From NCBI GenBank assembly GCA_002309575.1, contig DBXP01000008.1:28247-34963 (forward strand): a stretch of DNA of 6,717 nucleotides, given 5' to 3'. Positions 5,211 to 6,717 of the stretch are shown here, piece after piece (positions within the stretch are counted from its first letter, which is position 1; every line of letters begins with the position of its first letter). This DNA comes from a bacterium UBP6_UBA1209. GTDB lineage: Bacteria; UBP6; UBA1177. The notes below the pieces were generated by a model. The model saw only the letters and a list, made by a program, of their open reading frames with translations, was not told the origin of the DNA and searched no databases. The translations under genes and the position numbers were made by a program.

Positions 5211-6143
5211 ATGAAAGAAGACGTTGTGATTTACAGTGAAAGTGATTTGAGATCCAAAATCTACATTATTCGCGGAAAACAGGTGATGTTGGACTTCGAT
5301 CTGGCTGAAATTTATGGTTATGAAACCAAAAATTTTAACAGGCAAGTAAAGAATAATATTGAGAAATTCGATGAAGATTTTATGTTTCAGCTATCTGAAA
5401 ACGAGATTGACCATCTTTCAAGGTGCAAAATTTTCACCTTGAACACAGGGCGTGGAAGTAACATAAAATACAAACCTTACGCTTTCACCGAGCAGGGAAT
5501 CTATATGCTGATGACTGTTCTTCGCGGCGAGTTGGCGATTAAACAGAGCAAAATTCTGATTCGTCTTTTCAAGGCGATGAAGGATTACATCATCGAGCGA
5601 GAGAACCTTATCGGCTATGATGATGTCGCAAAACTTGCGATTCAGACTTCGCAAAATACGAAAGATATTGCGGAAATTAAAGAATATATTCATGGTTTTA
5701 GTCTAGTCGAAATTCAGAAAGACCTTGTATCATTAAACGGAAAAACTGTTGAAGCGGATAAAGATCAACCAAAACTCGACATCGAAAGCAAAATTATAGT
5801 TATCAGAAACCGCCAAGTGATGATCGACCGCGATCTTGCTGAACTTTATGGCGTTGAAACCAAACGACTTAACGAACAAGTGCGCAGAAATATTGAAAGA
5901 TTTCCAAGAGATTTTTGTTTTCAGCTTAATGATGGTGAAACAAAAGAACTGGTCGCATTTTGCGACCGGTTCGCCAGTATGAAACATTCTACTGTGAATC
6001 CCTACGCTTTTACTGCGCAGGGAATAGCAATGCTTTCTTCGGTTTTGAGAAGTCCGAACGCATCCGCAACCGCACTTTGTATTTTTAATTCCGAAATTGA
6101 ATACAGAAACGAAATATCGGATATGGTCAATAAATCCACATAA
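5211..6143 (+). CDS. Tandem ORF6N-domain (KilA-N-like) protein with chimeric, antisense-derived C-terminus (310 aa)
   Basis: This is a probable DNA-binding protein of the phage- and mobile-element-associated ORF6N family. The first ORF6N domain spans residues about 13-107: IRGKQVMLDFDLAEIYGY, RQVKNNIEKF, DFMFQL, PYAFTEQGIYML. A helical stretch follows to about 140 and a linker to about 183. A second ORF6N domain occupies about 191-281: IRNRQVMIDRDLAELYGVET, NEQVRRNIERFPRDF, PYAFTAQGIAMLSSVL. Residues 282-310 have no ORF6N character and are the antisense of the facing Abi_2 gene, so the natural C-terminus is lost. The linker ends LNGKTVEAD (175-183), which recalls the C-terminal region of single-domain ORF6N proteins, so the two domains may have been joined by deletion. 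The start ATG has only a weak GGA (5202-5204) 6 nt upstream. Base composition is clearly more AT-rich than in cstA, suggesting acquisition. The domains are certain; function after truncation is doubtful. Confidence 0.85.
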   Translation: MKEDVVIYSESDLRSKIYIIRGKQVMLDFDLAEIYGYETKNFNRQVKNNIEKFDEDFMFQLSENEIDHLSRCKIFTLNTGRGSNIKYKPYAFTEQGIYMLMTVLRGELAIKQSKILIRLFKAMKDYIIERENLIGYDDVAKLAIQTSQNTKDIAEIKEYIHGFSLVEIQKDLVSLNGKTVEADKDQPKLDIESKIIVIRNRQVMIDRDLAELYGVETKRLNEQVRRNIERFPRDFCFQLNDGETKELVAFCDRFASMKHSTVNPYAFTAQGIAMLSSVLRSPNASATALCIFNSEIEYRNEISDMVNKST

Positions 6144-6604
6144 GCCCATAGCGGGATCTGATTTTGATGCAAGTCTTCAATAAAATGCTTTAGATACGGC
6201 TCATGCGGAAGACGCGCTGTTTTTTGTTTTTCTGCTTTTGCAATTATTTCGCGATACTTAACCTGATCCGAAAAATGTGCTGAATCCAAATAACCTGTAG
6301 CTCCGTAACATTTCGTAAATTCGTATGAATAGAGAGATTTCAAGGTAACTTCTATCAGCTCGATATAACGCAGTAAAATATGCCTGAGTGCATGGTCAAA
6401 ATCATAAATGTCGACAATATTTTGGAATGTCGCGCCTTGATTGAACACATCGTGAGATCGCAAAGTCAAGGAATAACCGCTGATTCTGTAATAATTATTG
6501 CGCAAAAGAAATTCCGAAGCCCTTTTCCAGTCAGGAATATCAAGACCCCGTCTTTTCAGAATCTCGATTTGTTCCTCGATAGTTTTCAATTCTTTAGATC
6601 CCAT
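6002..6604 (-). CDS. Abi_2 (AbiD/AbiF-type) abortive infection protein, 3'-truncated, probably non-functional (200 aa)
   Basis: This is the remnant of an abortive-infection protein of the Abi_2 family, HEPN-fold proteins that block phage propagation. Family features read in order are TIEEQIEILKRRGL (8-21), FLLRNNYYRISGY (32-44), YDFDHALRHILLRYIELIE (67-85), then PLWAYVDLLTISDISFLYS (151-169) and AFGL (182-185). At that point full-length members continue into a C-terminal helix pair with an R-N-x-C-A-H-H-type motif holding the RNase residues. Here 15 unrelated residues follow instead, read antisense through the ORF6N gene, then TAG. The usual length is nearer 300 residues. The start is taken as ATG 6604, because homology begins just after it and the codons from ATG 6643 overlap a likely RNA hairpin and T-tract. 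Neither start has a good ribosome site; a TTG at 6589 is another option. Family membership is clear and loss of activity is inferred. Confidence 0.82.
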   Translation of the reverse strand: MGSKELKTIEEQIEILKRRGLDIPDWKRASEFLLRNNYYRISGYSLTLRSHDVFNQGATFQNIVDIYDFDHALRHILLRYIELIEVTLKSLYSYEFTKCYGATGYLDSAHFSDQVKYREIIAKAEKQKTARLPHEPYLKHFIEDLHQNQIPLWAYVDLLTISDISFLYSISELKIQSAVADAFGLLKTEESIAIPCAVKA

Positions 6605-6615
6605 GCGGCACTGAG

Positions 6616-6675
6616 AAAAAACAGAACGCCCCCAAGTGTGCATGTAAAACAGAGGCCTGGGGGAGAAGTTGCGTT
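6616..6675 (-). ncRNA. Candidate short non-coding RNA upstream of Abi_2 (abiF-RNA-like), ending in a T6 tract
   Basis: On the minus strand, CCCCCA (6663-6658) pairs perfectly with TGGGGG (6634-6629) across a 23-nt loop. AACG (6675-6672) can pair with CGTT (6628-6625) to extend the helix around a 7-nt bulge. CTG and six T residues (6621-6616) follow, so the RNA would end as at an intrinsic terminator just before the Abi_2 start. A promoter candidate lies immediately upstream, with the predicted first base near 6670. As I recall, Rfam lists an abiF RNA motif found next to Abi_2 genes, thought to act like an RNA antitoxin. I could not compare this sequence to that model. Confidence 0.4.
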
Positions 6676-6676
6676 A

Positions 6677-6704
6677 ATAATACACAATATCTTTTCAAAA
6701 TCAA
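6677..6704 (-). promoter_or_regulatory. Sigma70-like promoter upstream of the Abi_2 locus
   Basis: On the minus strand, TTGATT (6704-6699, 4/6) is separated by 16 nt from TATTAT (6682-6677, 5/6). RNA would start near 6670, about 66 nt before the preferred Abi_2 start and right at the hairpin described as a possible non-coding RNA. The match is good for an AT-rich region, though the context to its right is cut by the window edge. Confidence 0.5.
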
Positions 6705-6717
6705 GACTTTTTTGATT

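Noticed and set aside
6380..6715. Plus-strand open frame of 111 codons opposite Abi_2
   Set aside because: It is antisense to well-conserved Abi_2 motifs and to the promoter/hairpin region, and has no domain of its own.
6699..6717. AATCAA...TTGATT inverted repeat at the right edge as a terminator or operator
   Set aside because: Short A/T-only arms, overlapping the proposed -35 and cut off by the window end; not enough sequence to judge.
1..6717. CRISPR array, tRNA, rRNA, IS element or att site
   Set aside because: No regularly spaced direct repeats, no cloverleaf or rRNA signatures, no transposase or integrase frame and no clear target duplication were found by reading both strands.

Overview
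The window looks like a piece of a moderate-GC bacterial chromosome that joins a conserved core segment (1-4759) to a more AT-rich accessory segment (about 4760-6717). The best guess is a Myxococcota/Deltaproteobacteria-type Gram-negative. Three things point that way: an acidic-linker lipoprotein with Lcl C-terminal (DUF1566) domains, a small XRE regulator of a type I associate with deltaproteobacteria, and a protein resembling the myxobacterial MXAN_5187 C-terminal region. This placement is from memory of these families, not from a search.

Layout. Positions 1-1371 hold the 3' part of a cstA-type carbon-starvation/peptide or pyruvate transporter, cut by the window edge. A probable three-gene operon follows on the same strand: a 68-aa XRE helix-turn-helix protein (1459-1665), a 287-aa lipoprotein (1694-2557) and a 190-aa MXAN_5187-like cytoplasmic protein (2564-3136), with gaps of 28 and 6 nt. 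It converges on a large minus-strand surface lipoprotein (4759-3164) made of two copies of a Cys-rich unit plus DUF1566 domain. A gap of about 450 bp (4760-5210) has no credible gene but is dense in inverted repeats. These include an 11-bp pair inside the lipoprotein leader, a nested 79-bp structure closed by a 10-bp stem, and a good intrinsic terminator on the minus strand with no obvious gene in front of it.

The right end (5211-6717) is a wrecked defence or phage-type locus. A plus-strand protein carries two ORF6N domains, and a minus-strand Abi_2 (AbiD/AbiF-type) abortive-infection gene faces it. The two frames interpenetrate. The ORF6N homology stops at about 6050, and the last 29 residues of that protein are simply the antisense of the Abi_2 gene. 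Reciprocally, Abi_2 homology stops at the same point and its last 15 residues are antisense of ORF6N. This is a deletion/recombination scar that removed both 3' ends, including the part of Abi_2 expected to hold the HEPN R-x4-6-H RNase motif. Upstream of the Abi_2 gene sit a sigma70-like promoter, a G/C hairpin and a T6 tract, consistent with a short non-coding RNA such as the abiF-type RNAs found next to Abi_2 genes. That RNA candidate and the chimeric junction are the most interesting observations.
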